A DNA stretch of 64,000 nt. Origin: Tubulanus polymorphus (Eukaryota; Nemertea; Palaeonemertea; Tubulaniformes; Tubulanidae). Position 1 is the first letter of the stretch; each line of letters begins with the position of its first letter. Below, one piece after another: positions 26,201 through 40,746 of this stretch. The stretch is from positions 25,202,001 to 25,266,000 of the forward strand of contig NC_134025.1 of the NCBI RefSeq assembly GCF_964204645.1. Reading direction: 5' to 3'. The translations under genes were made by a program, and so were the position numbers. Below the pieces are notes generated by a model, which made no database searches, had not been told where the DNA came from, and saw only the letters and a list, made by a program, of their open reading frames with translations.

Positions 26201-27729
26201 TCGAAACGGCGTTGTTTTCAAAATATATATTCTATATAATTTCTACTTCAAATAATTCAAATTTTTCTTTGTGCTTTTTGTTATCATACACTCTTAACGC
26301 ATCCGGTCTATGAAATCTGAAGTTTCTATTTTGATGTTACGTATTTGCCATAGCTGAAAATGAGAAGATAATCGAAGAGACGCCTGAAGAGGAAATACCT
26401 GATGACGACTGTAAGAGAATATACGATGCGATGCAAGGTCTGGGGATAGATGAAGATATGATTGGAGAAATTCTCACCACGAAAAACTCAAAAGAACGCA
26501 TGGAACTTAAAATGATCTACAAAGATAGATACAATCAGGTTTCACTATCACCAAGTTTTATTCATTCAACGTAGATTTTATCATTTCTTACACATTTAAC
26601 TTCTTTCAATATTCATTTCGCTCAGGATTTATTGGAAGACCTGAAAGCTGAACTTCCGAATAATTATGCAGAGTTGCTGACTGGATTACTAACAGAATCC
26701 GACCGGTATATAATAAAAACTATCCATGATGAATTACGCGATGAGACTCAACTAATTGGAATCCTTTGCTCAAAAACATCCCAAGTAAGTAGACTAACCA
26801 AAAAAACCTTATTCGAAACTTTGACAATACTTACACCTTTTTCTAAAGCTATCGATGCATTTTCATCATTTCAGAGGTTGAAAGTACTTATCAATAAATA
26901 CAATGAACAATTCAAAACAGATTTACTGAGTGATGTCAATAGAAATTCAAGTAAACTGTTAAGTAGCTTGTTAAGCAGTTGCATAGATTTCGGTGTAAAG
27001 TCTCGGTTTGATGAGGAAAAAGCAGAAAAAGACGCCGAAGAAATTTACGAGGTAAAATTCGAGCTTTATTAGAAGAATGTAAATTTTCATTTCGGTGACT
27101 CAGGAATGAAACATTATTCCAATCGTCGATTGATTTATCTCCCACGATTTATCGTTTTTTGATTTTCCCCTGATAGGAACTGATGGAGGAAAATGTTGAT
27201 ACTATCGCTAAAGTGCTATCCAGTCATAACGCCGAACAAGTAAAGGCGACATCTAACGCTTATGAAAACCTCACTGGCAACAGTATCGCTGATGAATTAG
27301 AAAAGACTTTCAATTCTTCTGAGAAGTCAGCATACGTAACTGTCCGTAAGTTATGCCGTTAAGGCCACAATTCATTTTTTCCTTGACAGATTACGGAAAA
27401 AGCAGCTCATCTATTTTTAGTCGAACTGATCGAAAACCAAAACGATTTCTTCGCCGATCAACTACATAGTGCTATACAGGAAGTTGGAAGCAAGCAAAGA
27501 TTTGTACAAACAATAATCCAACACATGGATGTAAGTTAAGAAAAAGTAGTAAATGAAAAATAGTCCTTTCGATTCCTTGACTTGATTGTCACTCGAATCT
27601 TTTTAGACTGATTTGTCCGCCATCGCAAGAAAATATGAAGAGAAATATGGCGAATCACTGAAGTCAGCAATAGGCGATGAAATAAACGGAGATTACGGCA
27701 AGATGCTGACAAGACTAATACAGAAATAA
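20275..27729 (+). CDS. CFAP97 (hemingway) domain fused to eight annexin repeats
   Basis: Twenty-four exons: 20275-20311, 20876-20931, 21360-21478, 22422-22530, 22772-22909, 23317-23421, 23497-23574, 23689-23752, 23989-24083, 24204-24329, 24405-24489, 24564-24646, 24786-24851, 24939-25040, 25196-25274, 25385-25494, 25703-25849, 25916-26120, 26354-26538, 26626-26784, 26875-27051, 27177-27335, 27390-27530, 27607-27729. Phases close throughout, giving 915 aa. Residues about 18-115 are a CFAP97/hemingway domain (PHLEMRLKKIQMEEDR, LTDIMRK, SLNQPARQKALEKI), a family of sperm and ciliary axoneme proteins. A disordered Ser/Pro/Lys linker (about 150-215) leads to annexin repeats 1-4 (about 222-527), a basic Pro/Gln linker (about 530-610), then repeats 5-8 (about 613-912). 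The 8-repeat core resembles annexin A6 in layout. Only repeat 5 keeps a near-canonical loop (MQGLGID plus a downstream acidic residue). The start is the first in-frame ATG. The exon 1 join and the acceptor of exon 18 (tandem CAGCAG) are the least certain points. Confidence 0.88.
22141..22288. mobile_element. second TA-flanked MITE, intron 3 of the CFAP97-annexin gene
   Basis: A 148-bp element between TA dinucleotides (22139-22140 and 22289-22290). Its imperfect terminal inverted repeats share ACCTCGTTAA/CCCTCGTTAA followed by an ACGA block. It is non-coding, like the element at 17346 in size and target site but different in sequence. Confidence 0.5.
23805..23842 (+). repeat. perfect 12-bp hairpin in an intron
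   Basis: CATGGACTCTAA (23805-23816) and its exact complement (23831-23842) flank a 14-nt loop in intron 8 of the CFAP97-annexin gene. No function is assigned. Confidence 0.5.
25549..25669. repeat. perfect 18-bp inverted repeat in an intron
   Basis: CTATGGTGGCTGATTCGG (25549-25566) is exactly complementary to 25652-25669, with 85 bp between, inside intron 16 of the CFAP97-annexin gene. It is most likely a very short MITE or foldback. The pairing outside the 18 bp is weak. Confidence 0.6.
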
Positions 27730-28475
27730 CTTTTTGCCAACTCAATCCTGATATACGTTTTATGCTTGACTCAATTCGCTTTTGTACGAATTGTTGCAAT
27801 TCATATGCGCAATTGCGAGTTGCTTGTTATCGGTATAGGATAACACGTTATATTGTAAACAAACAGAAGTGCCAAAGTATAAGAAGATAAGTTTGTGTCA
27901 AAGTTGTTGCATATATTCGTTATACAAGTTTTATTCTAATTTGTTCACCGGACAAGCCTTGTTATGCCAGAGACTGGACCAATATTTTGCTACGCATTCA
28001 GTTTGTAATGTAGTTTTATTTTCATGAAGATCTCAGATGCATAATATGAGATTTCTACAATAAATTGAACTGAAATTTCAGCACATTTTGCAATTAATTC
28101 ATTTTGCTGTTACATCGAGAACATTTGCAAAGTATCAGGTATTTATCAATGTCGATATTATCATGTCACGAACATCATGGACTATGTGAAATGGTTTAAT
28201 TCTGCATTCTGGCAGTATCCTCTCAATTGGCTCTCCTAACCCCAAATACAGTATCCTCTTGTCACTGAACGTCAAGAAAAAAGGAACAACGAACTTAAAT
28301 TTTATATATCATTATAAAATAAGAAGAAATTTTATTCACACTAATTCACCTAAAAGAATAGAAAATATAATAAGCTTATAGATTTTTATGAAAATAATTG
28401 GAATAATCAAACTGGGTTTTACTAGTTCTCATTAATTTCAAGCACCATTATACGTATGTTACTATGGATTGCAGC
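27730..28475. other. convergent intergenic region, 3' UTRs of the CFAP97-annexin gene and BDH2
   Basis: It holds only presumed 3' UTR sequence from both sides: a plus-strand AATAAA at 28059-28064 and a minus-strand AATAAA (TTTATT on plus) at 28331-28336. No exon was seen. Confidence 0.6.
28059..28064 (+). terminator. CFAP97-annexin polyadenylation signal
   Basis: AATAAA 330 bp after the stop codon, before the convergent BDH2 3' end. Confidence 0.5.
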
Positions 28476-30519
<2,044 letters not shown>

Positions 30520-31542
30520 TCTTATAGTCCGTTCCTTTCAGTGACAACACTTTCCCGCGTCGTACCTGACTTTTTTTCTGAGGTATTCTAGTTCCTGGCA
30601 AAGTTATCCAGCTCTTATCTCGCGCTATTCCTGGTCATATGACGATAATTTGGGGCCAAGTTCCAAAACACCCAGAGTGAAACGAGCAGCCTGCGCTGCC
30701 GGAAGCGAAACCAGGAAGTAAATTTTCCGGTTAAATCCCATCCAGCATAGCCACAGTACTGTTGGTTCGAGCCCGGTGATATGCAATTTCTAAATTTTTT
30801 ATATTCATTATATACAGTAATACATGATATGCGTAAATGATATACAGATTTTTAAATTCATGATATACAGTTAATGATTAGGGCATTTAATATTGGATGT
30901 TCCATTGAATGTAAGGTACTTTTTCGCTATTTCTATTCATTAGCCGAATCGACCAGAATCACTCAGCCTTCATCATTTTAGTTTTACAACTCACTGATTT
31001 CGAATACCCGTCGCACCGATCGCTTACTTCAAAAGAGAATCGACTTCATTTATTCAAGCATTCGCAAATAAAAGAGATGCATGTAAGACCGGTAGTTCTC
31101 TGGCTAACGATGTCTCAATCTTGCTAATTAGTCGGCTTAATTTGTAAAATTGACTGCAGTACCGAAACATGCATTAATGTTTTACACCAATACTGATCCC
31201 AGAACACAATTACCAACAACTACTGTTCATTCTGCAATCACTTAGGGTAATAAATATTAATTTAGCTAGATCATCATTCATCGATTGATAATGCCAGTAC
31301 TCGGGTTATTGACGTGGTACCGCATTGAAATCATTGCCTTTCCAGAAGGTAGTGAGGGAGTGATCGCTACCGCAAGAGATTTATTTAACGGTAACTGTCA
31401 TCGCAATCAACACGTTTCGCGCAGAAGGTGCTTGACTTTCAAATTATACGCGTAACCAGACGGACGGGGACCTTCGCGAAAGTAGTTTTATTCCTTCTGA
31501 TCTCTCTCTGAACTCGCACGACGGACACCTATCAAATCCACG
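30520..31542. other. divergent intergenic region between BDH2 and TH
   Basis: About 1 kb separates two outward-facing starts and should hold both promoters. A CRE-like TGACGTGG lies near 31310. No clear TATA box precedes TH. No coding exon is supported. Confidence 0.45.
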
Positions 31543-34500
31543 ATGTCGGCAATTGAACAAACCGAAGTAGAAACGGAAAAGAGGCGATTGACATTCCAAA
31601 AAAGCTTCAGTTTAGAGGTAATTATTAAAAGTATACATTGCAACGAAGAATTTAAGAAGCAATGTAAATGAAGGCTATAATTATAAGTAAATGCATCACT
31701 TTTTATAACTTTTCTTTCTATCTTTTCAACATCATTTAAACTTGCTTTTAAGCATTTAAACTTACTGTTTTCATTGTTTTGCAATTCTTGAGCGTGTTTT
31801 GAGTTTTAGTTTTAGAAGTCAGCGCACATTTTTCTCTGCACATTCTCTGTAAAAGCGAACGCGCTAGTTTATATCAGAATTGCTGTTTTAAACGTAAACT
31901 TGGACGCATAACTATGGAATGAAGCTCTGTTGGCCACAACCTTCACACAAAGCATAATTAAGACGTACAATCTCACAATATTAAATTGACTAAAATATTT
32001 ATTAAAGAATTTATTAAAGATATTTCGGGTGCTTATTACCATCTCTCTTCACTCTAGTGAAATAGATAGAGAGTGAATATGAGATTAGACACGAATCACC
32101 GCACAATACAAGCTGCAAGTTCAGCTGTAGACATATTTTCGAATAAATTTTTTGTAAAATTACTATTTTGTGATTTTACGCCTTATTACAACATTAACAT
32201 CGCGGATATTGCGAATTAAGTGATCCCAGAGCGCATTGGCATTCTAATTAATGTTTCAATAAAAAGCGCAGCAATTTATCACTGTTTATGGTGACAAAAA
32301 TGTCAGCCAGAATTTATCATTTTAATTCGGCGGATATTTTCCACCGAAAATGTGTACAGTAAAACAACAACCAAAATACACATTGCACGTTTTTACGTTT
32401 TCCACTCAACAAATCATCGGATGAAAGCCACTATTCGAGCTTTCGGTCAACAAATAGAACATATTGTTCCCTTCACGAGACAAAACTACGTTGATTCATT
32501 TGCCCATTTTGCGGGGGAAAACGGCGCGCGCACTTTTTACGCGTATTCATTTCGCGTTTATACTAAAGATTAATTTCCACGCCGTGGATAGAAATAACCA
32601 TATCGATACGTGGCCATGGTTACACACTATTCAAATCTTCTTAAATCCACTTAAATCTTATGAGTTAAGATTAGAAATAGGATTGATGTGTTGCTTTTAC
32701 GATTATCCGCATTTGTGTATCACATTATGGTGTCAAAAGGCAAATTAAGCCGATACGTAAAATGAAGCTTCCGTCTTCTTAGAGGTACTCAGTTAACTGC
32801 CATATCCCACGATATAGAATGGTGTTCATTGAATATATACATCAACAACTCCCCAAATTCGGTGATAAATTCTATCAAAGGGTGGGCAACAAAAATAGGT
32901 TCATGTAATTCCATCAAAAATACATTAAAAGTTCATGTTGAACATTGGGAATTCCTCAACGCATAAACGTTTTGATACGCATTATCAATATTGTTTCCAC
33001 AACCATTTCAATGGATCTGTGGTTAATTAAGTTGTGGTAGATAGATTAAAAGCATTTTATCATCCTTTCTAATATTCATTACGTTCAATTCGGACAGAAA
33101 TTGATGACATACGACGTCGTAAAAAATGTAATCATTTTCGGCTCCACGTGAAGGTATGCTAACGAACAAAATATAAGACCCCATTTTTCATCGATATGCA
33201 GCCCGTGGAGAGACCGACGACAGTTTCCTCCGAATAGAATAAATACCCAGTGACGTTTCGGAAATTAAGTCTCTTGTTATCGACGCACGGACTTCACAAC
33301 TCCCTTCAAGTTCAAACACAGCTCAGCCGGGGTAAACGTGTGACGGCACTGCGTCTAATTAATGCGTGTAATAGCCCAGATAAGAGAAACCATTTACAAT
33401 TTGCGACACCGTCGGCTGTCGTAAAATCGTACGAAATTTAAATGCCTTCGGGTGCGACAATTTTATATGAACGACCGATTAATATCATTAAGGCAGCGCG
33501 AAGAGACGAATATAGCTATGAATTTGTTATTTTCTAAGACTTAAGCTTAATATTCTTAGCCAGATTATCTGTATATTCCTTGATACATCTTTTTACAAAA
33601 GAAAGAAATGAGGGGAAATGGTGGCTTATATTCTTATCAAGTTCCCCATGTGTGTATTGCAAAAGTCTATTGAAGAAGACAACATTGTTTCCAGCTGGAT
33701 TCCAGAATTTAACCGTCTTCGATGACAAATGTAATAAATTCTCGGGTGAAAAGGGTACTTCATTTCAATTTTCCAATAAATTCAACGCGCGTAAACCTAA
33801 CAGCAGACCACCTGTTCAGAAATAAATGCCACCGTAGCTTCATATTTCATTAGTAACATTTGAAGTAGAAAACATATTCCGCAAAGACGTTATATCTATC
33901 TTATGAATCAAGATAAATTTTATAAATGAAAATCTATTTACAATGTAGAGCATTTTCAAATGATTTTTGGTATTACGTGGCTACAGTGATAAGAATTTGT
34001 TTGGTAATCTTGTCTTTCATAAATATCCAGTATCCATGATGTGTTGAAACACATATGACCACAGTTCCTCCACAGCAGGGGAAAGGTTTCCTAAATTTCC
34101 TAAAAGAATCGAAGTTGTTCACCTTTATGTAGAAGTTGTATACATGCGAGTACAGTTTCTCTAATCTGGATTTAACACTCCGCCCTCATCTTACTCCGCT
34201 CGGGCTACTATACGCCTTTTCCGTTTATGGCATTATTGTATTGGAAGTACTAGCAAAATCATTTTAAGATGAACGAATATATCGTCAAGTTCTGTTTGTT
34301 CTGTTTCATAAAGAAATTTGGCTCTGATGAAGCTATAGCAGAAAATCGGCGAGTTTTATTAAGAAGCACGCCGATTTTTCTTATCCCGCTTAACACGAAT
34401 ACTTAATGCATTCAAGTATCCGCGCAGAATATCCTGAAGCGAATTCTGTCTAATTAGCGGACGAAAAGGTTTTTTATTATGAGTATAAGTGAGTCGTACT

Positions 34501-37500
34501 GGTTGCCAAGTCACGGGGAAGAGGGCAAATCTGTTTTCACCTTTATTAATATCCTTTCAATGTCGGTTGGACGAGACGCCGTCTCCATTATATTTACCAA
34601 ACCATACAGCAATATCCACTTACTATCCGTCAATTAACTGAAACTTTACGTAACATCGTCTTTTTTCGTTTAAACATTGCCTTCATAATGGATCGTTCTA
34701 TCATAAATTATTAAGCTAGAAATCGAATTTTGATAAGATTTTCTTATAAAAAGAACGGAAAACCGCTGCTGAAGTCATCGGTTTTTTTTCGATGAAAATG
34801 ACGGATTAAGCATAGTATAACGGATTCCATCACGACATCAATGTATCCGCGGCTATTGACGAGTGGGATAAGTCTTAACAACTTATACTTTCGACACTAG
34901 TGAACGTTCGGTCATTTGGGAGCGAGTTGAATGATATATTTGCAAGAAGTTAATGGAATCTCAGATATGAGTGTACTCACACTATTTACAGAGCGGGGTA
35001 CCATTTGCTTTCCATTTATGCTCTGATAATTGTCAAGAATAAATGATGAAACTATGGTCTCGTGTATGCGGGATGAAAATGCATAGACACGGTGACAAAA
35101 TGAGCGTGTTACTGCAAATAACTAGATGGGCTTGTAAATAGTGTTATTTAAGATGTGATATGTATTCGTATCCAATGCTCCTTAGTTATATACACAATTC
35201 TTACTAATTTAATGAAACAATGTTATGGTTCTTTTATGAACTGCTTTTAAAAGCTATTAATAAGATTTGATAGAGTTAGTTACCAATGAATCGTTTGACA
35301 AAACAACAACGCGTGTAGATTGGAAAAAAACTTGAATGATATTCAACGGTTTTGCCCATAGCGTTTCACGAATTTTCAATGATAAATGAAAATGTAGAAA
35401 TAATAAAAGCCAAAGTTTTAGACTTTATTTTTAAACTATTACAGCATGCTCAGCAATTCAAACACCGAAGTTTGATCGACGATGCAAAACTCGAAACAGC
35501 GTCGAATGTGGAATTCGAAAAATTGGAGCATCTTAGCATGTTCACGAAATCCCCGAGCTTCACGAAATCTCCGACGCTCTCGATATCGGAAGAAGGATCT
35601 CAATGGCCTCTGCAAACCGAGGACATAGCCGATGACGATATATTCTGGGGCAAGAGTAAAGACGAGGAAATAAAGACGTGTAACTTAGTCGTTGGTCTCA
35701 AGGAGGGAATGCAAGTACTTCTTAAGGTGCTGAAGGAATTCGAGGTAAGATATATGTGACAATTCCATTGGTAAAGCTTTCATGGCGTGGGTGTAGGAAG
35801 ATCTGAACACTTGCTTTGACCATAACTGTTTCAATAAGGTATCTATGTTAATCGATGTTACATATTTATACAAATGGAAAACTATTTAATAATTCAATAT
35901 TGGAATGGCTGTTATATTATCCCCAATCTGAACTAGGCTATGCATTATTGCATGAGCTGATGTGTTAATGACCAGCAAAATATAGTAACTTTTTTCTTTC
36001 CATCTCCTCAACTGTATCGTTTACGCGTTTAATGAAAATTGTTGGCGACATGAATTCGCTTCTAGGCGCATCGAACGAAGGAAGTGACGTCACAAGGAAT
36101 TTCTGATTGCTTGTAGTACATTATTGTGATGGCTGATTGATCGAATCGTAGTTTGCTGGAACAGCAACTTTAATAGAAATAGTATAAATAGAATTTCTGT
36201 GTGACTAGTAAAGCATTTATTCATACCCAACATGAAAGGCCACTTCCATACTTCCGTCCATATTCAGCTATGAGCGTGTAGTACTAAATAGATTATTTTT
36301 CCGATTTAGGACATTAAATTTTTACGTTAATTTATGCTATGGTTTTATATAGATGTATAAATCTATAAGATATAATAAGATCCCGAGCTAATCCTTTATA
36401 GCTTTCGTTCATTTTCCCGATTTAGATTGATAAAATAGAAAAAAATTAAACAAACGTTTCTTTGACAAATACAAGGTCTACAATTTTAGACTATGAGTGA
36501 CAAAAATATTAAAATATATACAAAGTAACATAGCGGCGAATACCGAATATTTTAGCGATGTTTAACGTAGATTTCAACAATCTAATATTTGGAAAGGATC
36601 GCCCGTCATGTTGTTGAAACCTACGGAATGCAGAATGTTTTTTACGTTTTTCATTCATTCAGAATTTGTAACACGTATGCCGTTAGTGTAAAAGGGTCCC
36701 AAAGCTGATTTGTATAATCCGAATTAATTTCAGTCACCGTCGTACAAGTTACACCACGTGGAATCGAGAAAGTGTCGTGATGACGAACATAATTTCGAGG
36801 TGTTTATCCAGTTTGATTCGACGAAGTCAGATCTGATCGCGCTGTTGAACAAATTGCGTCGAAGTTCGGCATTATCACACGTTACTCTGCTTCCAGATTC
36901 TGAAACGGAATCAGAAGTACCCAAAGGTAAAGCAGGAGGAGATCTAGATGAAATGAAAAATGATTGCTAACGGGGTTTAATTTGGTTGCTCCATGAAATA
37001 TTTCGTGATACGGCACAATGACCACAGTGAAAGCGATGGTGGTGAATTCGAGCTCCTAAACACTGAGCATTATGAATAAGAATATAACATAATTATGCAA
37101 TCATGAAATATGTAGAATAATGGACAACTTTTGATTTTATTTCCATCATAATGTTATTTGAATATTTCCAAATGCCTGAATTTCAGACATAATGTCATTG
37201 AAATAGAAGTCGTAGTTAACATCATGTCACGTCACACAATAGCGAAAGTTAATCTAGAAATTCCAGTTACATAAACGGCATTCATCAATTATATACTTAT
37301 GAATATTATGCCGTAGATTCGAATGATGGCGTTCATTGTCCACTAATGAAACGTTATTCATTAAAGCTACTACCACATTCATTGTGTGAGACCAGCATAA
37401 ATTGTCAATCACTTCTGATTATGGCGCTTGACGGGAGCATTAGATTTATAGGGATTATAAAAACATCATATAAATAGTCAATAATCGTATCGCTAATGTT

Positions 37501-39330
37501 TCCTTACTGATACATGGAAATATATCATCTACGCCAAGTTTGATTTAGCTAATGGGTGTATTCTTCAATTTGTGTTTTTAGAACATTGGTTTCCAAAATA
37601 CATAGCCGATTTAGACGACTGCGTTCATCTTATTACAAAATTCGAACCGGAACTAGATACAGACCATCCGGTATGTGGCGATGTCTAAGCTCTATGTTTC
37701 GTGTTTTTTTATTTTCTAGTGAACTGATAAAAATGAGTACTCGTTTGAATTCTTATTGCAGGGATTCTGCGATCAAGAATACAGAAAGAGAAGAAAAGAA
37801 ATTGCCGACATCGCATTTTGTTACAAATAGTAAGTCAAATTGGGGACACTGTGGCGTTCACTTGGAAGTGCATGAAGTTTTTGGGTAATAGTTATGATCC
37901 GAATTATCTTCATTTTGTCAATTTCAGTGGGCTTCCAATTCCATCAACTACGTACGCACCAGATGAGATTGATACATGGTATGTGACGTGTATTATGCAT
38001 TGCATAAATATTTCTTACTTTCATTGAAAACTTGCATTTAAAAATATCTCATCATTGCTCTAGGGGACGCGTGTACAGAAAGCTTGTTTCCTTATTTCCT
38101 ACCCATGCCTGTAAAGAACATATCGAGGTTTTCGAGCTGTTAGAAAAAGAATGTGGCTACAGCCCAGACAACATTCCGCAATTAGAGACTGTGTCAAACT
38201 TTCTCAAGAGTAAGTGCCCGATTCTTGACAAATTTAACCCTAATGTCACAGACCGTTTTTCTTTACCTCTTCCCGCTTACTTATTTCAGAAAGAACTGGA
38301 TTTCAACTACGTCCGGTTTCGGGATTATTATCAGCCCGAGATTTCTTAGCCAGCCTCGCATTTAGGGTGTTCCAATGTACGCAATATGTGCGCCACAGTT
38401 CTAGGCCATTCCATTCACCAGAACCGTACGTTCAGTAATATCCTTTCTTCAAATGTTTCCAACGAATAGAAATCAACAACATTTCATTCTATCGTCACTC
38501 ATTTTGCAGAGACTGCGTTCATGAATTACTTGGGCATATTCCTCTCTTAGCCGTTCCTAGTTTTGCCGAATTTTCCCAAGAGTTAGGTCTTGCCAGCCTT
38601 GGGGTATCGGACGAGGATATCGAAAAGTTCTCTACCGTAAGTTTATAAAAAAAAGAATATTCCAGCTTTCACGAGGGGTTTTTTCGTCGTTTTGAATTTC
38701 ATTCTTGATGATTTCCAGCTGTATTGGTTCACCGTAGAATTCGGCCTCTGTAAACAAAATGGCGAAACACGGGCAATAGGGGCTGGTCTCCTATCATCGT
38801 TTGGTGAACTGGAGCACGCCCTCTCCGGGGTACCGGAAATAAAACCATTCGATCCAGTCACCACAGCAGTCCAAGAATACCAAGATCTCACTTATCAACC
38901 CATATACTTCCTAGCTGAATCATTTGATTCGATGAAACAAAAGATGAGGTACGTATCTAGGAAGTACACACATGTGTATATAAAAAACATCTTTGTTTCC
39001 TGAGTTGTCTATTGTAAAATAACACATCTATTCCCAAGAATCGGAATATTTAGGATTTGAGTTAATTTTGAATGGATTCTTAGAGATTAGTTACATTGGT
39101 ATGCATTTCTTTCTAGGGATTACGCCCAGTCCATCAACCGACCGTTTGAGGTGAGTTACGACCCGTTTACGCAGACGATTACCGTTCTATCGAATGAGCA
39201 GATCATTTCGCAGACGTTGGAAAAACTGCAAAAAGAAACCGGTCATTTGCGAAGAGTGATCGAACGTATGTCTTTGTTGTCACACGACAAAATCGTCGAA
39301 ACGCATTCGAAAGTTGTGAATACAACATAA
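31543..39330 (+). CDS. TH: tyrosine 3-monooxygenase (tyrosine hydroxylase)
   Basis: Cytosolic, iron- and tetrahydrobiopterin-dependent enzyme making L-DOPA, rate-limiting for catecholamines. Eleven exons: 31543-31617, 35445-35744, 36734-36926, 37582-37670, 37762-37829, 37928-37978, 38064-38209, 38290-38425, 38510-38636, 38719-38948, 39117-39330; 542 aa. The N-terminus carries [12 protein letters not shown], equivalent to the vertebrate Ser40 PKA site (Ser34 here). An ACT-like regulatory domain spans about 108-175. The catalytic domain has [36 protein letters not shown], the iron ligands His357 and His362 (HELLGH) and Glu402 ([12 protein letters not shown]), with the same 5 and 45 residue spacing as in human TH. 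A C-terminal tetramerisation helix follows. TH is favoured over tryptophan or phenylalanine hydroxylase by SEPDC-like [24 protein letters not shown] and YQPIYF. Intron 1 is 3.8 kb. Confidence 0.97.
31618..35444 (+). other. large first intron of TH
   Basis: 3.8 kb with no credible exon on either strand. It contains short open stretches only by chance and a palindrome ACGACGTCGT near 33112. It could hold neural enhancers; nothing specific is recognisable. Confidence 0.5.
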
Positions 39331-40746
39331 ACGTAGATTTCTTACGGGCGAAATATCAAATATCATTTGCCAAGAAAAAATCATCCAAGCGTTAAGTGAT
39401 GTATAAAAGAGACAAATTTCAAACCTTCCTCTTTTTTTCTTTTTCTATACCAAATCTATGCGCATTCTGGAGCAATCGACCGAAAGGTAATATAGTTTTG
39501 ACCTCACGAGGCTAAACTTTACCAGATTGATAGCTCTAGCGTGCGTAGGTAGCTTATTATCAGTATGATCCGGTCCTGTTTTCAGTTTTCAAGTATTTTC
39601 TCTCAGGAGAAAATGGGTTAGGATTTAGGTAACGGGTTTTTGTTTCCTCGATTTGTTTTTGTAGACAGTTTTATTATGTACATGTATTTCATTTTCAAAA
39701 AAGAAATTCTTTATCATATTAGAAGTACCGTAATATAATCGATCGATATCCCAGTTGTTAAAAAAAACTGCGAACAATTTCAAGTGACTAGTTGGTTGAA
39801 ATATACTTTTTTTATTTTCAAAAAGAGTGTTTCATATACTATCAACATAACTTTCGCTGATGAACAAGAGAAGATTACTTATACAAATACGAAATATACA
39901 TGAAACAGTAAATTGTATACCTTTCTGTTAGATCTAGAATTTCAAATGTGTTGATATATACATGTTAAGAACTGTCCTTGTATTAGTTTCATCCATGTGT
40001 AGCAATATAATGCCAAACAATTACTACTGTCCTAGATATTTAATTATCATACGGAATTAGAAAAGAAAAAATACTTCATTAAATGTTAAGCATTGATGTA
40101 TCACGTGATAATCATTTGTTCAATAAACAATTACGAAAAATACTCATGGTCAATAATGTTGTTTCTATGGGAATATCTGTCACCAAGACCAACTTTAATC
40201 GTAACATTCCATCTCCAGAGGCTATGGGGCAATCCGAGAAGAAATGTTGGCTGTCTTAAAAACAACAAAAACAATCCAGAGATTGTGGCGATAGGCAGGA
40301 CATGCAGACCACTTGCACGCTACACATTTTTAACACAAGGTGGCATCCTATTGACAGGTTTCTTTAATATTTCCGATGAGCATAGTTACGTATTGCACAA
40401 AATACATTGCCCGACTTTCCACAGCCATCGATATCACACAAAGCAACCTCGTACTGTAAAACCAATTTAAATGAAATATTCTTGATAACTTGATATTCCA
40501 ACAATAGAATTTCATTATTTCAAATACACTTATCCCAAGAAATGTTATTTAAAATTGGATTAAAGTTTATCTACAACACAGAATATACAAGAAAAATGGG
40601 CATAACTCATCATTTTCCGAATACATATACCGGTATACATATATCAGTCTGGCATGCTTGAGATTTGTCATTCATGAATTCCAATGAGGAAGAAATTATT
40701 ACCATGCATAAATATTATCTTACTTCCAAATCATACAATCCATATT
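39331..40746. other. convergent intergenic region between TH and the ankyrin/SOCS gene
   Basis: Presumed 3' UTRs. A plus-strand open stretch of 125 codons near 40093-40470 has no recognisable domain and lies antisense to the likely 3' UTR of the ankyrin gene, so I do not call it a gene. Confidence 0.5.

Noticed and set aside
40093-40470. 125-codon plus-strand ORF between TH and the ankyrin gene
   Set aside because: It shows no recognisable motif or splice partners, and it lies in convergent 3' UTR sequence.
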